Shown: positions 30,922-38,995, counted from the stretch's first letter. The stretch: DNA of 39,822 nucleotides from an uncultured Mucilaginibacter sp. (GCF_903913935.1 NZ_CAIWNH010000054.1:1-39822); one strand, 5' to 3'. Notes: a model not told the origin generated them from the letters alone. Numbers and translations: made by a program.

Positions 30922-31719
30922 ATGAAGAACATAAAGATATATATAGTTACCCTGGTTATTGCAGCAGCAAGTATTTCGTGTAATAAGGTGATCGATCTGA
31001 AGCTGGCAAACGATAGCGGAAAATTGGTTATTGAGGGCAATATTACCAATGTTGAAGGTCCTCAATATATTACCCTCAGCCGCAATGTGCCTTTTACTTC
31101 TACAAACACTTATCCGCCCGTTTTAGGTGCAATAGTCACTGTTAGTGATGACGAAGGGCATACTTACCCGTTTTCTGAGGATCCGAATGGCACATACACT
31201 ACACCACAAATGGCCGGGATAGCCGGCAGGACGTATAAAATGACCGTGGTGACAGGTGGAGTAACATATACCGCAACTTCGGTAATGCCTGCTGCGGTTC
31301 CAATTGATTCCATCACTTCAAAAAACAATGATTTCGACCCCAAAAAAAATCGGAAGGAAGTTTCTATACACCTGCAGGATCCTTCGGATGTTGCAAACCA
31401 ATACCGGTTTATACTTTGGGTAAACAGCGTACAGGTTGATGCTATTTTTGCATTTGATGACGAATTTACTAACGGCAGATATGTAAACGGCGACCTGGTT
31501 GAAAATGCCACTGATATTTATCCCGGTGATTCCGTAAGGGTTGAAATGCAATGTATTGATAAACCGATGTTCACGTATTGGGTAACCCTGATGAACCAGC
31601 AATTGGGTGGGCCGGGTGGCGGCGTCGCACCTTCAAACCCGCCATCAAATATAAGCCCGGCATGCCTGGGTTATTTTAGCGCGCATACCACGCAAACGGT
31701 AAGTATAGTAGCGAAATAG
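30922..31719 (+). CDS. DUF4249 lipoprotein
   Basis: 265 aa from the ATG at 30922. A TTG earlier at 30907 overlaps the receptor stop. The N-terminus is a lipoprotein signal (YIVTLVIAAASISCNK, with the Cys as the lipid site). The body matches DUF4249 proteins: KLVIEGNITNVEGPQYITLSR, VTVSDDEGHTYPFSE, YTTPQMAGIAGRTYKMTV, and the end LGYFSAHTTQTVSIVAK. Such proteins are encoded directly after TonB-dependent receptors and are thought to sit on the outer membrane, assisting ligand capture. The gap of 11 bases indicates cotranscription with the receptor. Confidence 0.88.
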   Translation: MKNIKIYIVTLVIAAASISCNKVIDLKLANDSGKLVIEGNITNVEGPQYITLSRNVPFTSTNTYPPVLGAIVTVSDDEGHTYPFSEDPNGTYTTPQMAGIAGRTYKMTVVTGGVTYTATSVMPAAVPIDSITSKNNDFDPKKNRKEVSIHLQDPSDVANQYRFILWVNSVQVDAIFAFDDEFTNGRYVNGDLVENATDIYPGDSVRVEMQCIDKPMFTYWVTLMNQQLGGPGGGVAPSNPPSNISPACLGYFSAHTTQTVSIVAK

Positions 31720-31736
31720 GTAAAGTAATTTAATCG

Positions 31737-32174
31737 TCAATAAGTCGCGGGGACAATAATAACCGGTATTTTTGAGTGATGGATGATTGATTCCGATATA
31801 CTCCCCTTAAATAAAAGACTAAGCCCTGTACGTCCATGAGTACCTGCAACGATTAGATCAGCACCCTGTTGAACTGTAATTTTAGTGACCGAAGACAGGA
31901 TGTCTCCTACAGGAGTCAGCAATTCGGTATCAACACCTGCTCCATACTTTTCTTTCATTTCAACCACGAAAGTCTCCACATTAGCCTTTGCTGCCATCAA
32001 TGCATCATCCGGAAATATGCCCGCGTCGGGATTTCCAAGGGAATCGATAGGGTCGATTACACTTAACAGAATGATATTTGCTGAAAGGTCCCTCGCTAAA
32101 TTGAAACCAAATTGTATCGCCTTAACCGAAGGGGCGCTGTCATCCGCAACGATTAATATTTTACCGATTTTCAT
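31737..32174 (-). CDS. universal stress protein (UspA family)
   Basis: 145 aa from the ATG at 32174. A start six codons earlier overlaps the crcB stop and is not preferred. The fold is alpha/beta: IGKILIVADDSAPSVKAIQFGFNLARD, SVIDPIDSLGNP, and the ATP-binding segment VAGTHGRTGLSLLFKGSISESIIHHSKIPVIIV (G-x2-G-x9-G-S). Usp proteins with this motif bind ATP and help survival under stress. The gene starts one base after the crcB stop, so the two are one transcript, an unusual but plausible pairing. Confidence 0.92.
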   Translation of the reverse strand: MKIGKILIVADDSAPSVKAIQFGFNLARDLSANIILLSVIDPIDSLGNPDAGIFPDDALMAAKANVETFVVEMKEKYGAGVDTELLTPVGDILSSVTKITVQQGADLIVAGTHGRTGLSLLFKGSISESIIHHSKIPVIIVPATY

Positions 32175-32175
32175 T

Positions 32176-32556
32176 CTAAAAATTTTTAGCAAGTAAAATA
32201 CCGGAGTAAGTTGCTAAAAAACCGAGCGCTAAACTCCCGAAGGTATAGGACATGAAGGTAAATAGTTGATTATTTGTCAGCAGCAGAATGTTTTCTGAAG
32301 AAAAAGAAGAAAACGTTGTATAACCACCGCAAATGCCGTTGATCAAAAAGACGCGCCAGGGCAATGATGCCGCGCCGAACCGCGTTTCGGAAATATAGAA
32401 TATAAAAAAACCGATCAGGAAACAGCCGGTTACATTAACAATGAAAGTTCCATAAGGGAATGCCGAAACAATGCTTCTGTTCACCAACCTGCTCACCAGG
32501 TAACGCAACAGGCTACCAATACCGCCCCCGATAAATATCAATAGCCAGGTTTTCAT
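32176..32556 (-). CDS. crcB: fluoride ion channel CrcB/Fluc
   Basis: 126 aa from the ATG at 32556. An extra 18 codons upstream in the frame carry no membrane feature. Four membrane helices are seen: WLLIFIGGGIGSLLRYLV, GTFIVNVTGCFLIGFFIF, the third with GICGGYTTFSSFSSE, and LALGFLATYSGIL. The motif GxxGxxxRY, the Asn of FIVNVTG and the FSSFSSE segment are the fluoride channel signature. As a dual-topology dimer it would export fluoride. No fluoride riboswitch is recognisable upstream; instead the spacer holds TTGTAAAGTTGAAAGG words. The usp gene follows directly. Confidence 0.93.
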   Translation of the reverse strand: MKTWLLIFIGGGIGSLLRYLVSRLVNRSIVSAFPYGTFIVNVTGCFLIGFFIFYISETRFGAASLPWRVFLINGICGGYTTFSSFSSENILLLTNNQLFTFMSYTFGSLALGFLATYSGILLAKNF

Positions 32557-32572
32557 GTTAGTTTTTGAAAAG

Positions 32573-32684
32573 TTGTAATGTTGTAAAGTTGAAAGGTTAA
32601 AAATAGACAATTATGGCTGATAGCAGAATATTTCTCAAAATTCAATTGTGCAAAATAAAACTTTACAACCTTTCAACATACTCC
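32573..32684. repeat. word-repeat spacer (AACCTTTACAAC type)
   Basis: TTGTAATGTTGTAAAGTTGA at 32574-32593 and AACTTTACAACCTTTCAAC at 32662-32680 are inverse copies of the same word, flanking the crcB upstream region. The same word, in direct tandem, lies at 35-62 next to dps. Confidence 0.5.
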
Positions 32685-32685
32685 A

Positions 32686-33399
32686 TTACTTTACCCCCAT
32701 AGCATATTTAATGCCACCTAAAAGATGACCCAAATAAAGCGGGTCTGAGTAAGATTCATCTGTATGACCAAGTTCAGTATAAAATGCACGTCCGCCATCA
32801 TAATCATGGTACCAACTCATGGGGTGATTGTCGCCGTTGGCACCGCCCGTATAGCTTTTTTCGTCAATCGTGATCAGCACATGCAGATTGGGCGCTATCC
32901 ATTTATAGTTGTACCATTCATCAAAGCGTTTCCATTCATCAGGTAAGTTTTTGGTGGCCATAAAATTATGGTCGATAATATGAAGTGTAGCCATTTGCTG
33001 GGCAGGATGGCTTTTAAAATATGCCCCCACAAGATTGCCGTACCAGGCCCAATCGTACTCGGTGTCAGTAGCGGCGTGTACGCCAACAAAACCGCCGCCT
33101 GCACGAATGTATTTCTCAAATTCTGCCTGCTGTGCATCATTTAAAACATCGCCGGTAGTACTTAAAAATATGACCGCGGCATACTGTCTCAGATTATCAT
33201 AGGTAAATTTCTTTGAATCGGTTGTAGTATCTACATCAAAGTCATTCTCCTTACCAAGATTCATAATTGCCGGTACACCTACGGCAATTGAAGCATGGTG
33301 AAAACCCATGGTTTTACTGAAAACAAGCACTTTTGGTTTAGCAAAACCACTTAAGCTGATGAGTAATAATATGTTTATTATCAATAATTTATGTTTCAT
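32686..33399 (-). CDS. secreted ThuA domain protein
   Basis: 237 aa. A signal peptide (KLLIINILLLISLSGFAKP) is followed by a ThuA/trehalose-utilisation, glutamine amidotransferase-like fold: KVLVFSKTMGFHHASI, VIFLSTTGDVLNDAQQAEFEKYIRAGGGFVGVHAATDTEYDW, VGAYFKSHP, and the end PMSWYHDYDGGRAFYTELGHTDESYSDPLYLGHLLGGI. ThuA proteins occur with GMC oxidoreductases in 3-keto-sugar catabolism; here a GMC gene lies 138 bases upstream on the same strand. The protein would act in the periplasm. The reaction is not firmly known. Confidence 0.9.
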   Translation of the reverse strand: MKHKLLIINILLLISLSGFAKPKVLVFSKTMGFHHASIAVGVPAIMNLGKENDFDVDTTTDSKKFTYDNLRQYAAVIFLSTTGDVLNDAQQAEFEKYIRAGGGFVGVHAATDTEYDWAWYGNLVGAYFKSHPAQQMATLHIIDHNFMATKNLPDEWKRFDEWYNYKWIAPNLHVLITIDEKSYTGGANGDNHPMSWYHDYDGGRAFYTELGHTDESYSDPLYLGHLLGGIKYAMGVK

Positions 33400-33402
33400 T
33401 TG

Positions 33403-33540
33403 GTTGGTTGATTAAGTTTTTAATGTTGATTGGGTTGATTAAGTTATTTGAGGCAAAGTAGTTTCTGTATTAGTTGATTCAACTCTTGATCTGAAGATTG
33501 TTCCAAAACAATCAACAACTCACCTGTTCAACTTAATCAA
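33403..33540. repeat. inverted word-repeat spacer (TTGATTAAGTT type)
   Basis: The left half has GGTTGGTTGATTAAGTTTTT and GGGTTGATTAAGTTA. The right half has CAATCAACAACTC and GTTCAACTTAATCAACC. It fills the gap between ThuA and the second GMC gene and can fold on itself. Confidence 0.55.
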
Positions 33541-35261
33541 CCTAAATTTCCCTTCTTCAATTCATCTGCCGCAAAATTAGCTGCACGGGCGGTTAAAGCC
33601 ATATAAGTTAATGATGGGTTTTGACAAGCGGATGAAACCATACAGGCGCCATCAGTAACGAATACGTTTTTAGCATCCCAAACCTGGTTATGTTCGTTCA
33701 GTACCGAGGTTTTAGGGTCGCGGCCCATGCGTGCGGTACCCATCTCATGGATGCCATCGCCAACGTTATGCCCGTGATCCCAGGTTTGTACGTTTTTAAC
33801 GCCGGAGATCTCCAGCATTTCTTTAGCCTCTGCAACAATATCTACCCGCATTTTTTTCTCGTTACCCTTAATTTCTGCATCCATGGCTAAAATCGGTAAG
33901 CCCCATTTATCTTTTCGGTTTGGATCAAGCGTAATTTTATTTTCATGATATGGCAGTAATTCGCCAAAGCCACCAATGCCGATTGACCATTGCCCCGGTT
34001 CGGTAATGGCTTCTTTAAAGGCCGCACCAATGTTCAGCTCCGCAACATTCCTGCTCCAGCCCTCGCGGCTGGCACCGCCCTGGTAGCCAAATCCGCGCAT
34101 AAAATCGCGTTTTTTATTATCGCCCGGTAAATTGGCAAACCTCACAACGTATACCCCGTTTGGCCGCCTGCCGAAGTAATATTTATCTTCGAAACCCTCA
34201 ACCGTTCCGGATGCACCTAAATTATAATGATGATCCATAATATTATGCCCCAGTTCGCCGCTGCTACTACCCAGACCACCTTCCCAAACATCTGTTGCTG
34301 AATTCATTAATACCCAGGCGCTATTAAGTGTTGACGCATTTACAAAAACGATTTTTGCATGATATTCATAAGTCTGGTGCGTTTCGGCATCTACGATCTC
34401 CACTCCTGTGGCCTTTTGCGTGTTTTTATCGTAGATGATTTTGGTTACTATAGAAAAAGGCCGAACGGTTAAATTCCCGGTAGCTACTGCGGCGGGCAAA
34501 GTAGATGATTGTGTGCTGAAATATCCCCCAAAAGGACAGCCTTCCCAGCAGCGGTTGCGGAAATGGCAGGCTGTACGCCCGGGGATAGCTTCCGTAAGGT
34601 TAGCACTCCGGCCTATGATCATGTGCCTATTGTTATTGTAGTGCTGTTTAATGCGCGCGGCTACATCCTTTTCCACCACATTCAAATCCATTGGCTTTAA
34701 AAAATGTCCATCGGGCAATTGTGGCAGGCCCTCCAGCGAACCGTTAACCCCGGCAAACTTTTCGACATGATCATACCATGGGGCAAGGTCTTTATACCGG
34801 ATCGGCCAGTCAATCGCCCAGCCGTCTTTTAAATTAGCTTCAAAATCAAAATCGCTCCAGCGATAGCTCTGGCGTCCCCATAAAATAGAACGCCCGCCCA
34901 ATTGGTAAGCACGCCACCAGTTAAAGGGTTTCACTTCGGTATACGGCGCATCCTGCTCGTTGGCCCAGTAATCCATGATGGGTTCTGAAGCGCCCCATCC
35001 GCGTGAGATAACAGGGCGAACTTTGCGTTGTTCCTGCGTAACGCTACCCCTGTGCTCAAATTCCCATGGATCTTTTGCGGCGGTTTTATAATCTTTTAAA
35101 TGTTCAAAATTGCGACCGCGCTCCAACATAATGGTTTTTAAGCCGCGGCGGGTTAACTCTTTTGCGGCCCATCCCCCGCTGATGCCTGAACCGATCACAA
35201 TTGCATCATAAGTATATTGGGCTTTTGCTTTGCCATTAATATTAACAGTATCTGCTGACAT
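33537..35261 (-). CDS. GMC family FAD-dependent oxidoreductase (second copy)
   Basis: 574 aa, a paralogue of the protein at 1291-3012 with the same order of motifs: FAD-binding AIVIGSGISGGWAAKEL (about residues 19-35), YQLGGRSILWGRQSYRWSD, the Cys-rich CHFRNRCWEGCPFGGYFSTQ, the C-terminal HEMGTARMGRDPKTSVLNEH and VFVTDGACMVSSACQNPSLTYMAL. The catalytic His/Asn pair of the GMC fold is in place. It is followed on the same strand by ThuA, so a shared transcript and shared sugar substrate are likely. The usual small subunit 3 gene is not adjacent. Confidence 0.9.
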   Translation of the reverse strand: MSADTVNINGKAKAQYTYDAIVIGSGISGGWAAKELTRRGLKTIMLERGRNFEHLKDYKTAAKDPWEFEHRGSVTQEQRKVRPVISRGWGASEPIMDYWANEQDAPYTEVKPFNWWRAYQLGGRSILWGRQSYRWSDFDFEANLKDGWAIDWPIRYKDLAPWYDHVEKFAGVNGSLEGLPQLPDGHFLKPMDLNVVEKDVAARIKQHYNNNRHMIIGRSANLTEAIPGRTACHFRNRCWEGCPFGGYFSTQSSTLPAAVATGNLTVRPFSIVTKIIYDKNTQKATGVEIVDAETHQTYEYHAKIVFVNASTLNSAWVLMNSATDVWEGGLGSSSGELGHNIMDHHYNLGASGTVEGFEDKYYFGRRPNGVYVVRFANLPGDNKKRDFMRGFGYQGGASREGWSRNVAELNIGAAFKEAITEPGQWSIGIGGFGELLPYHENKITLDPNRKDKWGLPILAMDAEIKGNEKKMRVDIVAEAKEMLEISGVKNVQTWDHGHNVGDGIHEMGTARMGRDPKTSVLNEHNQVWDAKNVFVTDGACMVSSACQNPSLTYMALTARAANFAADELKKGNLG

Positions 35262-35476
35262 CGTTTATTGATTATTTTGAACGTGAAAATTTGACTAATT
35301 GGTTATACAATAATATCGATTAGGATTTAAATATCAAGAATTTTAATTGTGCTGAAAACAATTATATCAATATTGATACTTGTGTAGTACTTATGAAGTA
35401 CCTGCATGCGCATCAGCCTTGATATTTAAGCCCGGATAATTTAAAATTCGTAATTTGCACACCTCTATCATACACA

Positions 35477-36004
35477 ATGAGCATCAGCGATTTTGGCTTA
35501 CAGGATATAAAAAAAGAATTGCAGCATTTGTCGTCCATACAAACAGCTGAATTGATCCTGCGCCTTGCGCGTTATAAAAAAGAGAACAAGGAACTACTGG
35601 CTTACCTGCTATTTGAGGCGAGCAATGAGCAGGCTTTTATCGAAAAAGTTAAAGCTGAAGTTGGTTTTATGTACAGCCAGTTACCTGTGCAAAGCTATTA
35701 TGCAGCCAAATACCTGCGCAAAACATTAAGGCTGATAGGCAAGTACACTAAATTTATAGGTTCCAAACAGGCCGAAATAGACCTGCTTCTAAATTTTTGT
35801 TCTAACTATATTGAATATACCGACAGAAAGACATCCTATAAACCCATGCGCTTGATCCTTTTGAGGCAGTTCATCAAGATACAAGCCTTGACAGGCAAAT
35901 TGCATGAGGACCTGCAGTTTGATTACAACGAAAGTTATAACAGCTTGCTGAATGAGGCTGAAAAGAAATTTCCCTGGTTTTACAAGAACGAACATACGCT
36001 GTAA
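35477..36004 (+). CDS. helical hypothetical protein upstream of an ECF sigma factor
   Basis: 175 aa, predicted to be almost entirely alpha-helical and soluble, with Leu/Lys-rich segments (DIKKELQHLSSIQTAELILRL, ENKELLAYLLFEA, AAKYLRKTLRLIGKY) and the end EAEKKFPWFYKNEHTL. There is no signal peptide, Cys pair or known motif. It begins with ATG at 35477 after a 215-base spacer and precedes the sigma-factor gene by 44 bases in the same direction. Its position suggests cotranscription. I do not recognise a family; relatives probably occur next to the same sigma factor in related bacteria. Confidence 0.65.
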   Translation: MSISDFGLQDIKKELQHLSSIQTAELILRLARYKKENKELLAYLLFEASNEQAFIEKVKAEVGFMYSQLPVQSYYAAKYLRKTLRLIGKYTKFIGSKQAEIDLLLNFCSNYIEYTDRKTSYKPMRLILLRQFIKIQALTGKLHEDLQFDYNESYNSLLNEAEKKFPWFYKNEHTL

Positions 36005-36048
36005 CAATTACACGGTGATAACATCTAACCAATAAAAATTAACTGATA

Positions 36049-36546
36049 GTGGCAGATAAAGAGGCAGCTTTTAAGAAAATTTACGAAGCCAATTCAAAAA
36101 AGATCTACCATTTGTGCTACGGTTATACCGGGGATGATGATGCTGCGAGCGACCTTTTACAGGAAACCTTTTTAAAAGTTTGGCAAAATCTTGAAAAATT
36201 CCGCAACCAGGCGATGATCTCTACCTGGATATACCGCATAGCTGTAAATACCTGCCTTACCTACCTCCGTTCAGAAAAACGGCAGGCAAAAGACGAGTTG
36301 ACACCATTTATTTCGGAAAATAAAAAGGAAGAGTTTTCTGAAAAAAACGAACAGGTAGCACTGCTTTATAAGTGTATATCGAAGCTGGAAGAATCGGAAA
36401 GAATTATCATAACCATGGTGCTTGATGAAGTGCCATACCCTGAAATCGCTGAGGTTTCGGGCATATCAGAAGGGAATTTGAGGGTGAAAATACATCGGAT
36501 AAAACAAAAGTTAACAGAATTGTATAACCACTATGAAAGAGTTTGA
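36049..36546 (+). CDS. ECF RNA polymerase sigma factor
   Basis: 165 aa with a GTG start at 36049; no ATG gives a better N-terminus. Sigma region 2 spans about residues 8-75 (FKKIYEANSKKIYHLCYGYTGDDDAASDLLQETFLKVWQNL, ISTWIYRIAVNTCLTYLR). Region 4 (about 105-160) ends with the helix-turn-helix VPYPEIAEVSGISEGNLRVKIHRIKQKLTEL. Region 3 is absent, as in ECF sigma factors. The 3' end overlaps the membrane protein by 14 bases, the usual arrangement with a cognate anti-sigma factor. The target promoters and inducing signal are unknown. Confidence 0.92.
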   Translation: MADKEAAFKKIYEANSKKIYHLCYGYTGDDDAASDLLQETFLKVWQNLEKFRNQAMISTWIYRIAVNTCLTYLRSEKRQAKDELTPFISENKKEEFSEKNEQVALLYKCISKLEESERIIITMVLDEVPYPEIAEVSGISEGNLRVKIHRIKQKLTELYNHYERV

Positions 36547-37123
36547 GCATTTGATGTCGGTTTGGCAGGGACAGCCAAGACCCGACAAGCTTTCGGTGGA
36601 TGAAGCGCTGAAGCAGGTGAAGAAAGGCATACGCGATATAACCGGTAAATTGTACTGGGGTATTGTGGCCATGGTCGCCCTTGTGGTTTGCGCCTTTATT
36701 ATTACATTCTTTTTCGCGTTCCGCTCGCCGGCAACAACCACCGGGATCCTAATTATTTTGGTCGCTATGCTGATGTATTTGTCCCTTATCGTACGTCATT
36801 ACCATATATTAAATAAACACGACTTCACCCAAAACCCCACCCAATACTTAAACACCCTGAAGGAGTACCAAAAGAACCGCAGTAAAGTTATCGGGTGGTT
36901 TTATTATGTATTTATGCTGCTGATAAGTACAGGTTTGGCTCTTTATTTTATCGAAGTGCTGGAAACGGCCCCGCTGTACGTTAAGCTGGTTACCTATGGC
37001 TCAACCATCATATGGTTCCTGTTCATTACGTTTTATTTAAAACCCAGGATGTTTAAAAACGAAGAGGAAAAGCTGAATTTGATGATTGACAGATTAATCC
37101 GGCTGCAAGAGCAGTTTGATTAA
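36533..37123 (+). CDS. multi-pass membrane protein, probable anti-sigma factor
   Basis: 196 aa. The N-terminal 40 residues are soluble and charged (VWQGQPRPDKLSVDEALKQVKKGIRDITGKLY). Four membrane segments follow: about 41-63 (WGIVAMVALVVCAFIITFFF), 68-88 (TTGILIILVAMLMYLSLIV), 118-140 (VIGWFYYVFMLLISTGLAL) and 150-170 (VTYGSTIIWFLFITFYL). It ends in a charged tail. The start overlaps the sigma gene by 14 bases, so the two are translationally coupled and the soluble N-terminus is the likely sigma-binding part. It lacks a recognised anti-sigma domain (zinc-finger or FecR), so the role is inferred from position. Confidence 0.7.
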   Translation: MKEFEHLMSVWQGQPRPDKLSVDEALKQVKKGIRDITGKLYWGIVAMVALVVCAFIITFFFAFRSPATTTGILIILVAMLMYLSLIVRHYHILNKHDFTQNPTQYLNTLKEYQKNRSKVIGWFYYVFMLLISTGLALYFIEVLETAPLYVKLVTYGSTIIWFLFITFYLKPRMFKNEEEKLNLMIDRLIRLQEQFD

Positions 37124-37124
37124 T

Positions 37125-37210
37125 TTGAAAATGTGTTAATTTGAATATTTGAAAATGAAGTTTGATTTTAATCATCTTCAAATTTTCAAATCGTCAAAAA
37201 TTCAAATTTA
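37125..37210. repeat. inverted word-repeat spacer (TTTGAAAATTTGAA type), left of GNAT
   Basis: AATTTGAAAATGTG and ATATTTGAAAATGAAG (left) face CTTCAAATTTTCAAATCG and AAAATTCAAATTT (right), giving a long AT-rich imperfect hairpin between the anti-sigma gene and the acetyltransferase. Confidence 0.55.
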
Positions 37211-37212
37211 AA

Positions 37213-37725
37213 ATGGTTACAATTCAACGCGTACAACTTTCCGAAGCCGAGGCCCTGCTGGCTTTCAGCAAAAAAACATTTTACGAATTCTTCGACCACC
37301 TGAACGATCCTGCTAATATGGAAGCATATTCGTCGGTCGCATTTACGCCGAAACGGATGGTGGCTGAACTCTCCAATCCCAACTCCGAATTTTATTTTGC
37401 CATAGCAGACAATGAAGTTGCGGGTTATTTAAAGTTGAACTTTAATGATGCGCAAACCGAATTCCAGGATGCCAATGCCATGGAAGTTGAACGCATTTAC
37501 CTGTCTGGCGAACACCATGGCAAACGGATCGGCAAGCAACTGATGGATTTCGCGCTGGATATCGCCCAAAGCAAACAACTGGAATACGTTTGGCTGGGCG
37601 TTTGGGAAAATAACCACAAAGCCATGGGTTTTTATGAGCGCTATGGTTTCGAAGTTTTCAGCAGCCACCCGTTTTTATTGGGCGATGATTTGCAGACAGA
37701 TTTGCTGATGAAGAAGCCTCTTTGA
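37213..37725 (+). CDS. GNAT family N-acetyltransferase
   Basis: 170 aa from the ATG at 37213. A longer frame from 37162 covers only repeat sequence. GNAT features: VTIQRVQLSEAEALLAFSKKTFYEFF, the conserved Asn/Asp strand FYFAIADNEVAGYLKLNF, the acetyl-CoA loop EVERIYLSGEHHGKRIGKQLMDFALDIA, and WLGVWENNHKAMGFYERYGFEVFSSHPFLLG at the C-terminus. The pattern is close to the PaiA/spermidine-type acetyltransferases, but the substrate is not certain. Both flanks are occupied by inverted TTTGAAAATTTGAA spacers, so it is its own transcription unit. Confidence 0.9.
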   Translation: MVTIQRVQLSEAEALLAFSKKTFYEFFDHLNDPANMEAYSSVAFTPKRMVAELSNPNSEFYFAIADNEVAGYLKLNFNDAQTEFQDANAMEVERIYLSGEHHGKRIGKQLMDFALDIAQSKQLEYVWLGVWENNHKAMGFYERYGFEVFSSHPFLLGDDLQTDLLMKKPL

Positions 37726-37727
37726 TT

Positions 37728-37800
37728 TGAAAATTACCGAATTTTGAAATTAAGTCTTGAATTTTCAAATCTTCAAATTGTCACATTTTCAAATTAAATC
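37728..37800. repeat. inverted word-repeat spacer (TTTGAAAATTTGAA type), right of GNAT
   Basis: ATTTGAAAATTACCGAATTT on the left and AATTTTCAAATCTTCAAATTG plus CATTTTCAAATT on the right fold into a hairpin between the convergent GNAT and dinB genes, and the element probably acts as a bidirectional terminator. Confidence 0.55.
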
Positions 37801-38983
37801 AACCCCTCATAAACGGGTTAAAATTCCTTGTCCCTATCTCCATCCCGGCGGCACGGCACACTGTTTTTTCGCCGAACTTAAAGTTGATCTTATCAAGTGC
37901 CTGGTAAAGTTTTATCCGCTCTTCGTTATCCTCAAACAGGTTGATCTGGTAAAGGCCGCTGCACAGGTTGCTTAGCCTAACGCCTATCAGCCTTATCGGC
38001 CGGTTGTTGTTCCATGTGCTGGTTAACAGGTTTTTTACGCCGGGGATCAATATGTGCTCGGCTGCGGTTAAGGCGATCTTTTCCTGCTGGGTATGTGTCT
38101 CAAAATTGGCATAGCGAACTTTAATGGCCAGGCAGGAGGCCAGTTTGTTTTCCCTGCGAAGCTTTGCCGCGAGTTCCTCTGTCATGGATACCAGCACGGT
38201 TTCAATCTTTTGCCGGTCGGCGATATTAGTGTGGAAGGTATGTTCGGTCGAAATAGACTTTCTCTCGCCGGCTGATACCACTTCGCCTTCATCTATTCCA
38301 TTGGCCTTGTCCCACAAAAACCTTCCGTATTTGCCTAAAACTGTTTCTAAAAATTTAATGTTGGTGCGCTGCAGGTCGCCAATCTTTTCGATACCATACA
38401 GGTAAAGTTTGGCGGCTGTATTCTCACCCAGCCCAGGGATCTTATTGATGTTAAGGGGAGCCAAAAACGCTTTTTCCATACCGTGCGGCACATATAGTTG
38501 CCCGTTGGGCTTGGCCTGGTTGGTGGCCATTTTAGCCACCGTTTTGCCCGACGACATGCCAAACGAAATAGGTAGCCCCGTTTCCCTTATCACTTTCTGC
38601 CGCACTTCGCTGGCATGCTGATAGCAGTTATGAAAGCGGTCCATCCCAGTATAATCAATATAAAACTCATCCACTGAGGTTTTTTGATATAGTGGTACCG
38701 ATTGCCGGATGATTTCGGTAACCTCTGCGCTGGCTTCTGAATACCGCCCGTGAGCTCCCCGTACAATAATGGCATGAGGGCAAAGTCGCATGGCCTGTTT
38801 CATGGGCATGGCTGAGTGAATGCCGAACTTACGGGCCTCGTAACTGCATGATGCCACTACGCCCCTGTCGGCCGAACCGCCGATAAGTACAGGCTTACCA
38901 ATGAGCGACGGATCGAACTTTCGCTCCACCGAAACGAAGAAAGAATCCAGGTCGATATGCATGATAATCCGTTTGGCGCTCAT
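37799..38983 (-). CDS. dinB: DNA polymerase IV (Y-family)
   Basis: 394 aa from the ATG at 38983; the nine extra codons upstream overlap the promoter. The palm motif RIIMHIDLDSFFVSVER has catalytic D11. SYEARKFGIHSAMPMKQAMRLCP and TSVDEFYIDYTG (the second catalytic Asp/Glu pair) follow. The helix-hairpin-helix region IPGLGENTAAKLYLYGIEKIGDLQ and the little-finger domain (about 240-350, ISTEHTFHTNIADRQKIETVLVSM) complete the protein. Pol IV bypasses lesions and is often induced by DNA damage. The C-terminus (GTRNFNPFMRG) lacks an obvious beta-clamp motif. A -7 element abuts the start; no LexA-like box was seen. Confidence 0.95.
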   Translation of the reverse strand: MSAKRIIMHIDLDSFFVSVERKFDPSLIGKPVLIGGSADRGVVASCSYEARKFGIHSAMPMKQAMRLCPHAIIVRGAHGRYSEASAEVTEIIRQSVPLYQKTSVDEFYIDYTGMDRFHNCYQHASEVRQKVIRETGLPISFGMSSGKTVAKMATNQAKPNGQLYVPHGMEKAFLAPLNINKIPGLGENTAAKLYLYGIEKIGDLQRTNIKFLETVLGKYGRFLWDKANGIDEGEVVSAGERKSISTEHTFHTNIADRQKIETVLVSMTEELAAKLRRENKLASCLAIKVRYANFETHTQQEKIALTAAEHILIPGVKNLLTSTWNNNRPIRLIGVRLSNLCSGLYQINLFEDNEERIKLYQALDKINFKFGEKTVCRAAGMEIGTRNFNPFMRG

Positions 38984-38987
38984 AGCA

Positions 38988-38995
38988 CAAATATA
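38988..38995 (-). promoter_or_regulatory. candidate -7 element TATATTTG of dinB
   Basis: An exact TAnnTTTG on the minus strand, four bases before the dinB ATG. The nearest TTG is only 12 bases upstream of it, too close for a standard -33 box. Confidence 0.35.

Noticed and set aside
32557-32685. Fluoride riboswitch upstream of crcB
   Set aside because: The conserved crcB-motif segments are absent; the spacer consists of TTGTAAAGTTGAAAGG-type repeats.
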